DNA of 10,265 nucleotides from an uncultured Lachnospiraceae bacterium (GTDB lineage: Bacteria > Bacillota > Clostridia > Lachnospirales > Lachnospiraceae): the NCBI GenBank assembly GCA_910586095.1, contig CAJUHQ010000128.1, forward strand, positions 1 through 10,265, written 5' to 3'. The position numbers were made by a program, and so were the translations under genes. The notes below the pieces were generated by a model. The model was not told the origin of the DNA. It was given only the letters and a program-made list of their open reading frames with translations, and ran no database searches. Shown one piece after another: positions 1 to 6,316 of the stretch (within the stretch, counting starts at the first letter, position 1; every line of letters starts with the position of its first letter).

Positions 1-55
1 GTAGTGCGCAACATTGGTAGTGTTGAGGTCACCAGTTCGATTCTGGTTAGCAGCT
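1..55 (+). tRNA. tRNA-Thr (anticodon GGT), 5' part outside the window
   Basis: This is the 3' three quarters of a threonine tRNA; the window opens at about tRNA nucleotide 19. The anticodon stem is CAACA (9-13) with TGTTG (21-25), closing a seven-base loop TTGGTAG whose central triplet at 16-18 is GGT. This anticodon reads ACC and ACU. The variable loop is 26-30. The T stem ACCAG (31-35) pairs with CTGGT (43-47) around the loop TTCGATT. The 3' half of the acceptor stem is TAGCAGC (48-54) and T55 is the discriminator. CCA is not encoded, so it would be added after transcription. The acceptor partner and most of the D arm lie upstream and cannot be checked. Confidence 0.92.
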
Positions 56-60
56 TTAAG

Positions 61-103
61 AAAAGAGCTTTCTAAAGAATAAGACTTTAGAAGGCTCTTT
101 TTT
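61..103 (+). terminator. Intrinsic terminator of the tRNA transcript
   Basis: A 17-bp stem, 61-77 with 85-101 and a single T-G wobble, closes a seven-base loop. It runs into TTTTTT at 98-103. It starts six bases after the tRNA end, so this tRNA is the last gene of its transcript. Confidence 0.87.
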
Positions 104-185
104 GCATATTGATTTGTATTATTTATCTATACAAGAGTAAAGTGATTCATTGAGAATAAATAAATCAAAAAAGCGTGTATAAATT

Positions 186-229
186 GTACAATCGAGTAGG
201 GGAAAAGTTTTCCACCTACCCGATTGTAC
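186..229 (-). terminator. Probable terminator hairpin downstream of the PBP gene
   Basis: The nine-base arms GTACAATCG (186-194) and CGATTGTAC (221-229) are perfectly complementary. After one mismatch the stem continues with GTAGG/CCTAC and then GG-AAA/TTT-CC. It lies about 33 bases past the PBP stop codon. On the minus strand the base of the stem is followed by AATTTATAC, and a run of six T comes only about 13 bases further on. The hairpin is certain, but its role as an intrinsic terminator is an inference. Confidence 0.5.
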
Positions 230-261
230 ACAAACACACAAGGAAATTAGTTATTGTTATA

Positions 262-3024
262 TTATTCAGACGCTGGAGGCGTTACGGGTGTAGTAGGAGG
301 GACCGCTGGCGTTACAGGCGTAGTAGGAGGCACTGTAGGCGTTACAGGTGTAGTTGGCGCTACGGGTGTAGTAGGAGGGACAACTGGCACTTGTTGGTCG
401 GGAGATTGAAGTGCCGCGTTTCTTTGTTGCAATTCAAGCAATTGGAGTTGCAGTACTTCCTGAGCATTAGGAGCAGCAAAGAAATCGCTGTTGTGAGGAC
501 ACATTTGTATAGGCTCTCCCTCATTTTCTGCATCATTTGCGACGCTAGTAAGCGCCGATGCTAGGTTGTTATCCTCGAGTCGTGTAGGAATTTTTTCATC
601 AATTGATACCTGTTTAAATGGACATTCGTCTGTGGCAGTAAGCCCTGAATATAAGCAGATATTTGAAAAATAATGAACATCACAAAACTCGGTAGGAACC
701 GTTCCTTCTGCAAAGTACTCTGTCTTCACAAAGCCATCACAAACTCCCTCAATAGGAAGCCTTCCAGATTTAGAACATATGGATGCTGTAACGATCCCGT
801 TTGCTCTGGGGAAAGACTGATATTCGAGGTTTTCATGGATTCGGGACATGACGGCCTTCCACATAGTCTTTGATAGATTTTTCTCTGCGGAGGTGGTCAT
901 TTTGGCGTTGTTGTCATAGCCCGTCCATGTAGTAGCTGTATAGTAAGGAGTATATCCAGAGAACCACACATCCTTGTAGTCGGAAGTGGTACCAGTTTTG
1001 CCAGCAATGGCCATTTTCCCAAAGTTTACAGAACCACCTGTACCAGATGTTACAACATCTACCATAGCGCTTGTAAGAAGCCACGCAGTCGATTCTTTGA
1101 TTACTTGTGTGGATTCGGGAGCTGTGTTGTCAATCAACACATTTCCATCATGGTCAACAATTTTTGTGTATAACTTAGGCTTAATATATAAACCATTGTT
1201 TGCTATGGCAGCATAGGCAGCATTGAGCTCTAGGTTGGTAACACCGTCTGTAATGCCTCCTAGTGCGAGTGGTTGCCCTATATCAGATACAATAGTTCCA
1301 TCTTTTTCCACACGTCTCTCGACTAGAGTCGTAAAGCCAAAATTTTGCAGATAATCAAATCCTAGTTGTGGTGATATTTGAGTGAGCGTTTTAACTGCAA
1401 CGATATTGGCAGATTGTACGATACCATATCGAAGGCTGAGTAGACCTCTGTAACCACTAGACCACCAGTTTGAAACAGGACGACCATTGGTATAGTTATA
1501 AGGGGCATCATTTTGAACATCAGCTAAAGTCAGTCCTGCGCTGTCGAGAGCAGGCGCATAAGTTGATACCACCTTAAAAGTGGAACCTGGCTGTCGGGTG
1601 GTGTTGGAAGCACGGTTTAGAGTACGGCTAGCCTCTTTCGTTCCACGTCCGCCAACCATAGCGACAACATAGCCAGTAGATTGTTCAGCGACAGTGAGAG
1701 ATACTTGTGGCTGAGGTGTCAAGGTAATGCGTTCACCCTCCACTTCATCTCCATTGGACATGACAGCAGCCTTGTATTCTTCTATGGCAGTGTATGCATC
1801 TTCCTTGGAAGCATACAGTAGATTAAACGAAGGATTTTGCTGTCTATAATAAGTCCGAAACATTTCTGTGCTGTGGTTTTCTTTTTCGCCGTTTGCCTTT
1901 TTGATGGTAAGCACATAGTTCAAATACCACTTTGTATTTTCTGGATAATTTTCTTCGTTTTCATATACTTCATCACAGATAGCCTGGATATCAGGATCTT
2001 GTGTGGAATAGATACTTAAACCACCACTAAAGAGAAGCTGTGTGGCTTGTGTTTCATTGAATCCTTTTAATTCCATAAGATCGGCCAGTACCTGTTCTGT
2101 GAGCTCATCGACAAAGTATGTATAGACGGAGTTCGTCTCTGTAACTTCATTAATGGCTGTGATACGGCTGTAGACATCATCTGCCATAGCTTCATCATAT
2201 TCTTCCTGAGAAATAAATTCTAACTCTAACATTTTATCAAGAGTTGATTTGCGACGCTTGACATTTTCTTCAGGGTGAGAGATTGGATTGTATTTGGATG
2301 GATTTTGCGTTATTGCAGCGATGACAGCACATTCTGATAACGTTAGTTGATATGTTTGTTTATTAAAATAACGTGCAGCAGCAGCTTTAACGCCTAACGT
2401 GTTTTGGCCGAGATTGATCGTATTCATATAACATTCTAAGATATCTTCCTTGGACATCTTTTTTTCAAGCTCCATTGCCAGATATTGTTCTTGTATCTTT
2501 CTGCGTACTTTCTGATAAGAATTTTCATTGGTCCAGTTATCAAAAGCACTATTTTTGACTAGCTGTTGTGTGATAGTAGATGCTCCTTGGGTGACACTTC
2601 CCTTAGAGGCAATAAATTCTCTTCCAGAGCGCAACATACCTCTTAAATCAATACCATTATGGCTGTAAAAACGCTGATCCTCAATGGCAACAAATGCATC
2701 TGAAAGATATTGCGGAATTTTATCCATATCCTCCCAGCTACGGTTTGAGTTGGCGGACACCAGTTTTGTCAGCTCATTTCCTTTAGCATCATACACAATT
2801 GTAGCATATCCCTTAGGAATCACCTGACTAGGGTCCATGTCAATTGTAGAACTTAAAATGCCTTTGAACATACCAATTGCCATGCAAGTGCCTATCACTA
2901 CGACAGATAGCATACTTGCTAGAAGAAGCTTGAGTAATGTTACAAAAAACATTTTTTTAAATTTTATGCTTGTTGAAGTCAGGGATTTTTGGATTTTAGC
3001 AACTCCCCGTTTCCCATAGTTCAT
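262..3024 (-). CDS. ponA: Class A penicillin-binding protein (bifunctional transglycosylase/transpeptidase, PBP1A type)
   Basis: This enzyme polymerises lipid II into glycan strands and cross-links them by DD-transpeptidation on the outer face of the membrane. The start is ATG at 3022-3024, behind GGAGGTGAC; the frame stays open 16 codons further upstream but without such a site. The protein has 920 residues. A short basic cytoplasmic N-terminus leads to one membrane anchor (about 28-57). The GT51 transglycosylase domain (about 80-270) has the catalytic Glu in EDQRFYSHNG (E115), STITQQ (149-154), RKIQE (175-179) and ILECYMN (195-201). The transpeptidase domain has STFK with nucleophile S481, SAN (538-540) and KTG (676-678). 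All motifs are intact. The C-terminal part (about 750-845) has many cysteines, as in clostridial homologues, and ends in a Pro/Thr repeat tail. It lies divergent from yigZ and has its own promoter at 3174-3202. The class is certain; the symbol is by family. Confidence 0.95.
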   Translation of the reverse strand: MNYGKRGVAKIQKSLTSTSIKFKKMFFVTLLKLLLASMLSVVVIGTCMAIGMFKGILSSTIDMDPSQVIPKGYATIVYDAKGNELTKLVSANSNRSWEDMDKIPQYLSDAFVAIEDQRFYSHNGIDLRGMLRSGREFIASKGSVTQGASTITQQLVKNSAFDNWTNENSYQKVRRKIQEQYLAMELEKKMSKEDILECYMNTINLGQNTLGVKAAAARYFNKQTYQLTLSECAVIAAITQNPSKYNPISHPEENVKRRKSTLDKMLELEFISQEEYDEAMADDVYSRITAINEVTETNSVYTYFVDELTEQVLADLMELKGFNETQATQLLFSGGLSIYSTQDPDIQAICDEVYENEENYPENTKWYLNYVLTIKKANGEKENHSTEMFRTYYRQQNPSFNLLYASKEDAYTAIEEYKAAVMSNGDEVEGERITLTPQPQVSLTVAEQSTGYVVAMVGGRGTKEASRTLNRASNTTRQPGSTFKVVSTYAPALDSAGLTLADVQNDAPYNYTNGRPVSNWWSSGYRGLLSLRYGIVQSANIVAVKTLTQISPQLGFDYLQNFGFTTLVERRVEKDGTIVSDIGQPLALGGITDGVTNLELNAAYAAIANNGLYIKPKLYTKIVDHDGNVLIDNTAPESTQVIKESTAWLLTSAMVDVVTSGTGGSVNFGKMAIAGKTGTTSDYKDVWFSGYTPYYTATTWTGYDNNAKMTTSAEKNLSKTMWKAVMSRIHENLEYQSFPRANGIVTASICSKSGRLPIEGVCDGFVKTEYFAEGTVPTEFCDVHYFSNICLYSGLTATDECPFKQVSIDEKIPTRLEDNNLASALTSVANDAENEGEPIQMCPHNSDFFAAPNAQEVLQLQLLELQQRNAALQSPDQQVPVVPPTTPVAPTTPVTPTVPPTTPVTPAVPPTTPVTPPASE
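278..385 (-). repeat. 30-bp tandem repeat encoding a Pro/Thr-rich C-terminal tail
   Basis: Units starting at 278, 308 and 338 begin GGCGTTAC on the plus strand and continue with TAGTAGGAGG or a variant. A partial unit starts at 356. They encode a ten-residue unit of the type VPPTTPVTPA, repeated with small changes over about residues 879-918 of the PBP. The period is a multiple of three, so loss or gain of units keeps the frame. The tail is extracellular and predicted disordered; it could span or contact the wall, but that is an inference. Confidence 0.85.
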
Positions 3025-3173
3025 AAAGTCACCTCCGTAAATGGTTCTATTCATTCCACAAATATCCTGCACAATAGAAATAAGGGATTAGTGGATATAA
3101 ATAGAGAGTTTGGTACATATACAGGATGTATGATATACAGTCCTGATTGAAAGTTCCTTCTTTACAGCTTTCT

Positions 3174-3202
3174 ATTATAGCAAATTACTTGACGCAATTC
3201 AA
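3174..3202 (-). promoter_or_regulatory. Sigma-A promoter of the PBP gene
   Basis: On the minus strand, a -35 TTGAAT (3197-3202) is followed by a 17-base spacer and a perfect -10 TATAAT (3174-3179), preceded by TGC, an extended -10 element. It predicts a leader of about 140 bases before the ATG. Confidence 0.7.
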
Positions 3203-3212
3203 GTGTACTTGA
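3187..3212. promoter_or_regulatory. Inverted repeats over the -35 of the PBP promoter (candidate operator)
   Basis: There are three alternating half-sites: ACTTGA (3187-3192), TCAAGT (3199-3204) and ACTTGA (3207-3212). The last two form a 14-bp palindrome with a two-base centre, TCAAGT-GT-ACTTGA. The central half-site overlaps the -35 hexamer, so a protein bound there would block sigma. No regulator is encoded next to it in this window. Confidence 0.4.
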
Positions 3213-3444
3213 TGGCGATACAAAAGGATAGCAATGCATAAAGGGATGTTCTTTAGTATATCAAGAGATTGTATATATATAAAATAGCAAAGAGTGCTAC
3301 ATTTTATAGTCAAATATGTACATATACAAACAAATGTTCAATATATAAGGATAAATATAAAATTTTTCATAATTATATAAAATCATTAAAATAAAGGCTG
3401 TTATGGTATGATATCTATTATAATAAGTAATTTTAGACAGATAT

Positions 3445-3474
3445 TTTACTTTTTATACAAAGATATGATATGAT
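3445..3474 (+). promoter_or_regulatory. Candidate promoter of yigZ
   Basis: TTTACT (3445-3450), an 18-base spacer and TATGAT (3469-3474) preceded by TGA (extended -10). The surroundings are extremely AT-rich, so chance matches are likely. A second extended -10, TGG-TATGAT, lies near 3404-3412. Confidence 0.4.
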
Positions 3475-3585
3475 AAATAATAAGATTGATTTATGCAAAT
3501 TATTATAAAAATGGGACTAAGATATCAAAATGTACATGATTGTCCAAGCGTCTTAGTTATAAAGAGGCATGATTGGGGGAACAAA

Positions 3586-4221
3586 ATGGAATATGAAGAT
3601 TTTTTGCTGTTGACAGCAGGGGCAGAGTCGGAACTAGTAGAGAAAAAATCGCGTTTTATTGCGACAGTGCGTCCTGTTGCCTGTGAGAAGGAAGCAGTTG
3701 CATTTATAGAGGAAATGAAAAAGAAGTATTATGATGCCAGACACAATTGTTCTGCATTTGTAATAGGAAGCAACGCGCAGATTACGCGTAGCAGCGACGA
3801 TGGAGAGCCTAGCGGAACAGCAGGAAGACCAATGTTAGAAGTCTTATTAGGGAGCGAGATTCGAAATATAGCAGCAGTAGTCACAAGGTATTTTGGTGGA
3901 ACACTGTTAGGGACAGGAGGGTTAGTGCGCGCGTATTCGGGAGTTTTGAAGGATGCTCTTGCAAAATGTGTGACAGCACGACAGCACTTTGGAGTTCGAT
4001 TTACGATCAAGACAGATTACAATAGTGTGGGTAAAATTCAATATATTCTTGCCAGCAAGGCGGTTACAGTCGAGAACAGTACATATGGTACAGATATAGA
4101 AATGACGGTCATAGCACCTATAGAGGAGTATGACCGCCTTTGTGGGGAACTGGTGGAGGCGACAGGCGCTCGTATTGTTCTCAAAGAGATAGAAAGATGC
4201 TATTATGAGACAATAAAATAG
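3586..4221 (+). CDS. yigZ: YigZ/IMPACT family protein (YvyE-like)
   Basis: This is a 211-residue member of the widespread bacterial family with an IMPACT-like N-terminal domain (UPF0029) and a C-terminal ferredoxin-like domain. Its cellular role is unsettled; eukaryotic IMPACT acts in translation control through Gcn2. The chosen ATG has GGGGGA five to six bases upstream, and the protein then begins MEYEDFLLL, a usual start for the family. Diagnostic motifs are ARHNCSAFVIG (51-61), DDGEPSGTAGRPML (71-84), VVTRYFGG (98-105) and LGTGGLVRAYS (108-118). The C-terminal domain covers about 135-205. Length is normal for the family. It stands alone, divergent from the PBP gene and convergent with sleC, with no clear terminator in the 100 bases between them. 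The family is certain; the exact function is not. Confidence 0.93.
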   Translation: MEYEDFLLLTAGAESELVEKKSRFIATVRPVACEKEAVAFIEEMKKKYYDARHNCSAFVIGSNAQITRSSDDGEPSGTAGRPMLEVLLGSEIRNIAAVVTRYFGGTLLGTGGLVRAYSGVLKDALAKCVTARQHFGVRFTIKTDYNSVGKIQYILASKAVTVENSTYGTDIEMTVIAPIEEYDRLCGELVEATGARIVLKEIERCYYETIK

Positions 4222-4321
4222 CGCTACACTGTTAGAGAGTACAATCTCCAATGGTTCAATTTCATAAATATATGTAGACAAAATTTTATAAGGTACGATC
4301 ATAGTTTTATAAAGAGTATGC

Positions 4322-5587
4322 TCATCCTGGTTCTGAGATTCGTGATACACCTACAAAGATTTCTGAGATTTTGTACCAAGTAGGATAGTCTACAATGCCA
4401 GTTGCGGGCAGATCAAAAATGCGTTGGAAGACGCGAACAGCATCAGCAGTGCCATTTCCGTATATGCCATCCTCTGCAATTTTTGGAATAGCTGGATAGT
4501 TCTGCGCGATACGGTTTAGTTGTTGTTGAAGTTGCATAACTTTTTGTCCAGAAGATCCAATAGAGAGATCATAACCAGGCCACGAGGAGGGAACGCCGGA
4601 TATGTAAGAGGTAGAGTTGATGTACATGTCATTTCCATAATAATAGCGTATAATTTCTATGGGAGTATAGCCCTGATCTCCTAAGTATTTGCTCCCCCAT
4701 TGAGAAAGCCCATCGCAAGTGGTGCGGTTACCGTCGCAGTAAGAGGTGAAGATAGGTTGGCGCACACCAGGACGAGAGAGAAAATTAGAAAAAATAGAAT
4801 CTACAATGCGGCTAATGTTTTCGTAGATATTTCTCCCATAAATCCATTTTTGGTCATATGCAGTGGAGGAGGTGATGGTGAAATTATAGCCTTGATTGCG
4901 GTACCACTCTGTATACACACGATTCAGTGTGAAGGACATAATCGCCAGCGTGTTGGCATAGATTGTATTTTCAGGCCATGTGGCATAGATTTCGGAGGAA
5001 ACAACATTTTTAATATAATCCGTATAGCGCACATAATAGTTTTTTGCTGTAGGATCTTGTGGAACACCATCGTGTACAATAATGTATTCTGGTATAACAA
5101 CGCGGCTTAGAACGATTTCGCCGCTTTCATCCATCGGCTTGACCTCATCTTCTGGTATTTTGGGCGGATAGTCACCATATAAAGTGTGATCGGGTATCAC
5201 AACCGTTTCTTTTTCAGGTGCATCTGGTCCCTCTAACTCTAAAGGAGTCATAGATATGGGTTGTACTGCCAAAACGTCAGGTAGAATTTCCGTGCCGGAG
5301 ATCATTACAGGTTCATAACCAGGCGCAGTGACAGAGATATTGTACTCAGAATAAGGCATTTCTTCACTAGGCTCTGTGCTAAGAGAAAGACTGGGTGAAG
5401 GAAGAGAAACTGTTTGTGTGATGCCAGATTCATCTGTCGTGAGAGTTTGTACGACAGAATCAGGATCGCCCGAGTAAGAAATAGTGATAGTTGCGTTGTT
5501 TATTGGGATAAGCCCCACTGAAGAAGTGACATTGATTGTCAGGCTTCCAGAGTAAGCGGGGGTTTCTGCTTTCACGATTTTTGACAT
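4322..5587 (-). CDS. sleC: Spore cortex-lytic enzyme, SleC-type (SpoIID-like domain plus peptidoglycan-binding domain)
   Basis: SleC enzymes cut the modified peptidoglycan of the spore cortex during germination of Clostridia; they are stored as an inactive form and activated by Csp proteases. This 421-residue protein has the same order and about the same length. An N-terminal beta-rich pro-region (about 13-113) is followed by a linker rich in Pro and acidic residues. A SpoIID/LytB-like catalytic domain (about 160-320) has VVSSEIYATWP with E199, where SpoIID has its key acid, and YCDGNRTTCDGLSQWG (283-298). A C-terminal peptidoglycan-binding domain (about 340-410) has IGSSGQKVMQLQ, DGIYGNGTADAV and VFQ. 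No signal peptide is visible, in line with synthesis in the mother cell. The start ATG follows AGGGGA with a five-base gap, and this site is buried in a hairpin. I see no csp protease gene nearby. The architecture is well supported; equivalence to the main germination enzyme is inferred. Confidence 0.82.
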   Translation of the reverse strand: MSKIVKAETPAYSGSLTINVTSSVGLIPINNATITISYSGDPDSVVQTLTTDESGITQTVSLPSPSLSLSTEPSEEMPYSEYNISVTAPGYEPVMISGTEILPDVLAVQPISMTPLELEGPDAPEKETVVIPDHTLYGDYPPKIPEDEVKPMDESGEIVLSRVVIPEYIIVHDGVPQDPTAKNYYVRYTDYIKNVVSSEIYATWPENTIYANTLAIMSFTLNRVYTEWYRNQGYNFTITSSTAYDQKWIYGRNIYENISRIVDSIFSNFLSRPGVRQPIFTSYCDGNRTTCDGLSQWGSKYLGDQGYTPIEIIRYYYGNDMYINSTSYISGVPSSWPGYDLSIGSSGQKVMQLQQQLNRIAQNYPAIPKIAEDGIYGNGTADAVRVFQRIFDLPATGIVDYPTWYKISEIFVGVSRISEPG

Positions 5588-5589
5588 AA

Positions 5590-5631
5590 AAATCCCCTAC
5601 ATATATTTTTAATACTATATGCAGGGGATTT
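5590..5631 (-). terminator. Hairpin between the Ser-rich gene and sleC: terminator and/or mask of the sleC ribosome binding site
   Basis: AGGGGATTT and AAATCCCCT (5590-5598 with 5623-5631) form nine perfect pairs. After one mismatch, CATATA/TATATG (5600-5605 with 5616-5621) adds six more, closing a ten-base loop. Read leftward, the stem ends in a run of T directly before the sleC ATG, so it can act as the terminator of the gene at 5679-6176. The sleC Shine-Dalgarno AGGGGA (minus strand of 5593-5598) is entirely within the stem, so read-through RNA would translate sleC poorly. Confidence 0.65.
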
Positions 5632-5640
5632 GCTTTTTGT
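5613..5640 (-). promoter_or_regulatory. Candidate sigma-K-type promoter for sleC
   Basis: On the minus strand AC (5640-5639), 17 bases, then CATATAGTA (5621-5613) fits the Bacillus sigma-K pattern AC-N16/17-CATAnnnTA. RNA starting from it would begin within the hairpin loop and keep only the 3' arm, leaving the sleC ribosome binding site free. The motif is short and the region AT-rich, so chance is a real possibility. Confidence 0.3.
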
Positions 5641-5645
5641 GATTC

Positions 5646-5654
5646 ATTATAACA
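5646..5654 (-). promoter_or_regulatory. Extended -10 element upstream of sleC
   Basis: TGT-TATAAT on the minus strand is a perfect -10 with an extended TGn. No good -35 is seen at 16-18 bases. RNA from here would include the whole hairpin at 5590-5631. Confidence 0.35.
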
Positions 5655-5678
5655 TTATTTAGACAAACTAAATAGATA

Positions 5679-6176
5679 TTACACAGCCTCATCTATAATG
5701 GCACCAGCAGTAGCTTCACTCACTGTAGTAGAAGAGTTGGTGTTCTTATCCTTTGTAGTAGCATCTGTCTTTTCTGTGACTGTGCCATCTTCTGTAGTCG
5801 TTTTATTCTTGTTGAGCAAATCATCTAAAACAGAATTGGTAATCGTTGATTTCTTTGGCTTCTTATCTAAAAGATCATCAAGAACTTTATTCCGAACAGT
5901 AGAAACCGTGTTGGCCTTGCAGTCATAAGTATAGGTGCAAGCATGTCTTGATTTTGATGAGGAAGAAGTTTTGTCTGTAGAGCTAGACTTACTGCTAGAA
6001 CTTGTTGAAGTAGTGTCAGTATCATCAAAATAAGAACGCATTAATTTCTTGTAGCTACCTGACTTAATCAGAGAGGCGTCACCAAGTGAACCAAAAATAC
6101 TGTTGGATGTTTTTGAATTGAAGGAAGTATTAAAAAAATTGTTTATGGACGATGAATTCCATGAAATACCTGCCAT
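5679..6176 (-). CDS. Hypothetical Ser/Thr-rich protein with internal VLDDLL repeats
   Basis: I do not recognise this 165-residue protein. It is a real gene: ATG follows AAGGAG with a seven-base gap. The N-terminus (1-30) is rich in Ser and Asn. A segment at 29-50 (GSLGDASLIKSGSYKKLM and the following aromatic residues) looks like the only ordered, possibly conserved, core. Then comes a low-complexity Ser/Thr/Asp stretch (51-76), two cysteines six apart (C80, C86), and two similar 18-residue units (94-111 and 112-129) each with VLDDLL plus a Lys-rich tail. The end is Thr-rich and finishes AGAIIDEAV. There is no signal peptide or membrane segment. It lies 91 bases upstream of sleC on the same strand and 140 bases downstream of typA. 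A spore or surface-layer role is only suggested by position. Confidence 0.8.
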   Translation of the reverse strand: MAGISWNSSSINNFFNTSFNSKTSNSIFGSLGDASLIKSGSYKKLMRSYFDDTDTTSTSSSSKSSSTDKTSSSSKSRHACTYTYDCKANTVSTVRNKVLDDLLDKKPKKSTITNSVLDDLLNKNKTTTEDGTVTEKTDATTKDKNTNSSTTVSEATAGAIIDEAV

Positions 6177-6239
6177 GATATCACTCCTTTGAATAAAAAT
6201 AATCCCTTTATATATAGATAGCTTCCATGCTTCTAGTTT

Positions 6240-6268
6240 ATCATATTATCGACAGTTTGTGTATAAAA
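6240..6268 (-). promoter_or_regulatory. Weak candidate promoter of the Ser-rich gene
   Basis: On the minus strand TTTTAT (6263-6268), 17 bases, then TATGAT (6240-6245). The -10 is good and the -35 poor. A sporulation sigma factor may be used instead, but I see no clear match. Confidence 0.28.
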
Positions 6269-6273
6269 CTTTA

Positions 6274-6294
6274 GGAATTTTTCAAAAAATTTCC
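6274..6294 (-). terminator. Possible weak terminator hairpin after typA
   Basis: On the minus strand GGAAATTTTT pairs with AAAAATTCC with one bulged base and a loop too tight to use the whole stem. It lies about 23 bases past the typA stop and is followed by TAAAGTTTTATA rather than a clean T run. The stem is almost all A-T. Confidence 0.3.
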
Positions 6295-6316
6295 AACTAT
6301 TTTTCTGATTCAATGG

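Larger units (their letters stand above)
3025..3585. other. Divergent intergenic region between the PBP gene and yigZ
   Basis: This 561-base, very AT-rich stretch has no convincing gene. It holds the PBP promoter and leader on its left and a weaker yigZ promoter on its right. The PBP leader of about 140 bases contains a small hairpin: AGGA-TGTAT (3123-3131) pairs with ATACA and TCCT (3135-3144) around a three-base loop with one bulge. I see nothing else between about 3213 and 3440 beyond runs of A and T. The frame of yigZ stays open back to an ATG at 3493, but this extension has no good ribosome binding site. Confidence 0.7.

Noticed and set aside
186..229. Attachment site or mobile-element end next to the tRNA gene, because of the perfect nine-base inverted arms
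   Set aside because: There is no integrase or transposase, no direct repeat of the tRNA 3' end, and the position after the PBP stop fits a terminator better.
175..564. Rightward open frame of 129 codons, rich in Arg, Tyr and Trp with an apparent repeat
   Set aside because: It is the antisense image of the Pro/Thr repeat tail of the PBP gene; composition is an artefact, and no ribosome binding site is seen.
3493..3585. Extension of the YigZ protein by 31 residues at its N-terminus
   Set aside because: The internal ATG at 3586 has GGGGGA at the right distance and gives the family's normal start and length; the upstream ATG has no such site.
4284..4313. Bidirectional terminator between yigZ and sleC (TTTATAA/TTATAAA)
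   Set aside because: A seven-pair all A-T stem with a large loop is too weak in this AT-rich gap, and there is no clean T run.
3922..4350. Leftward open frame of 142 codons overlapping the end of yigZ
   Set aside because: It lies opposite the conserved YigZ sequence, shows no recognisable domain, and has no good start signal.
4700..5110. Rightward open frame of 136 codons within sleC
   Set aside because: It is antisense to the SpoIID-like domain, with no ribosome binding site and no family resemblance.
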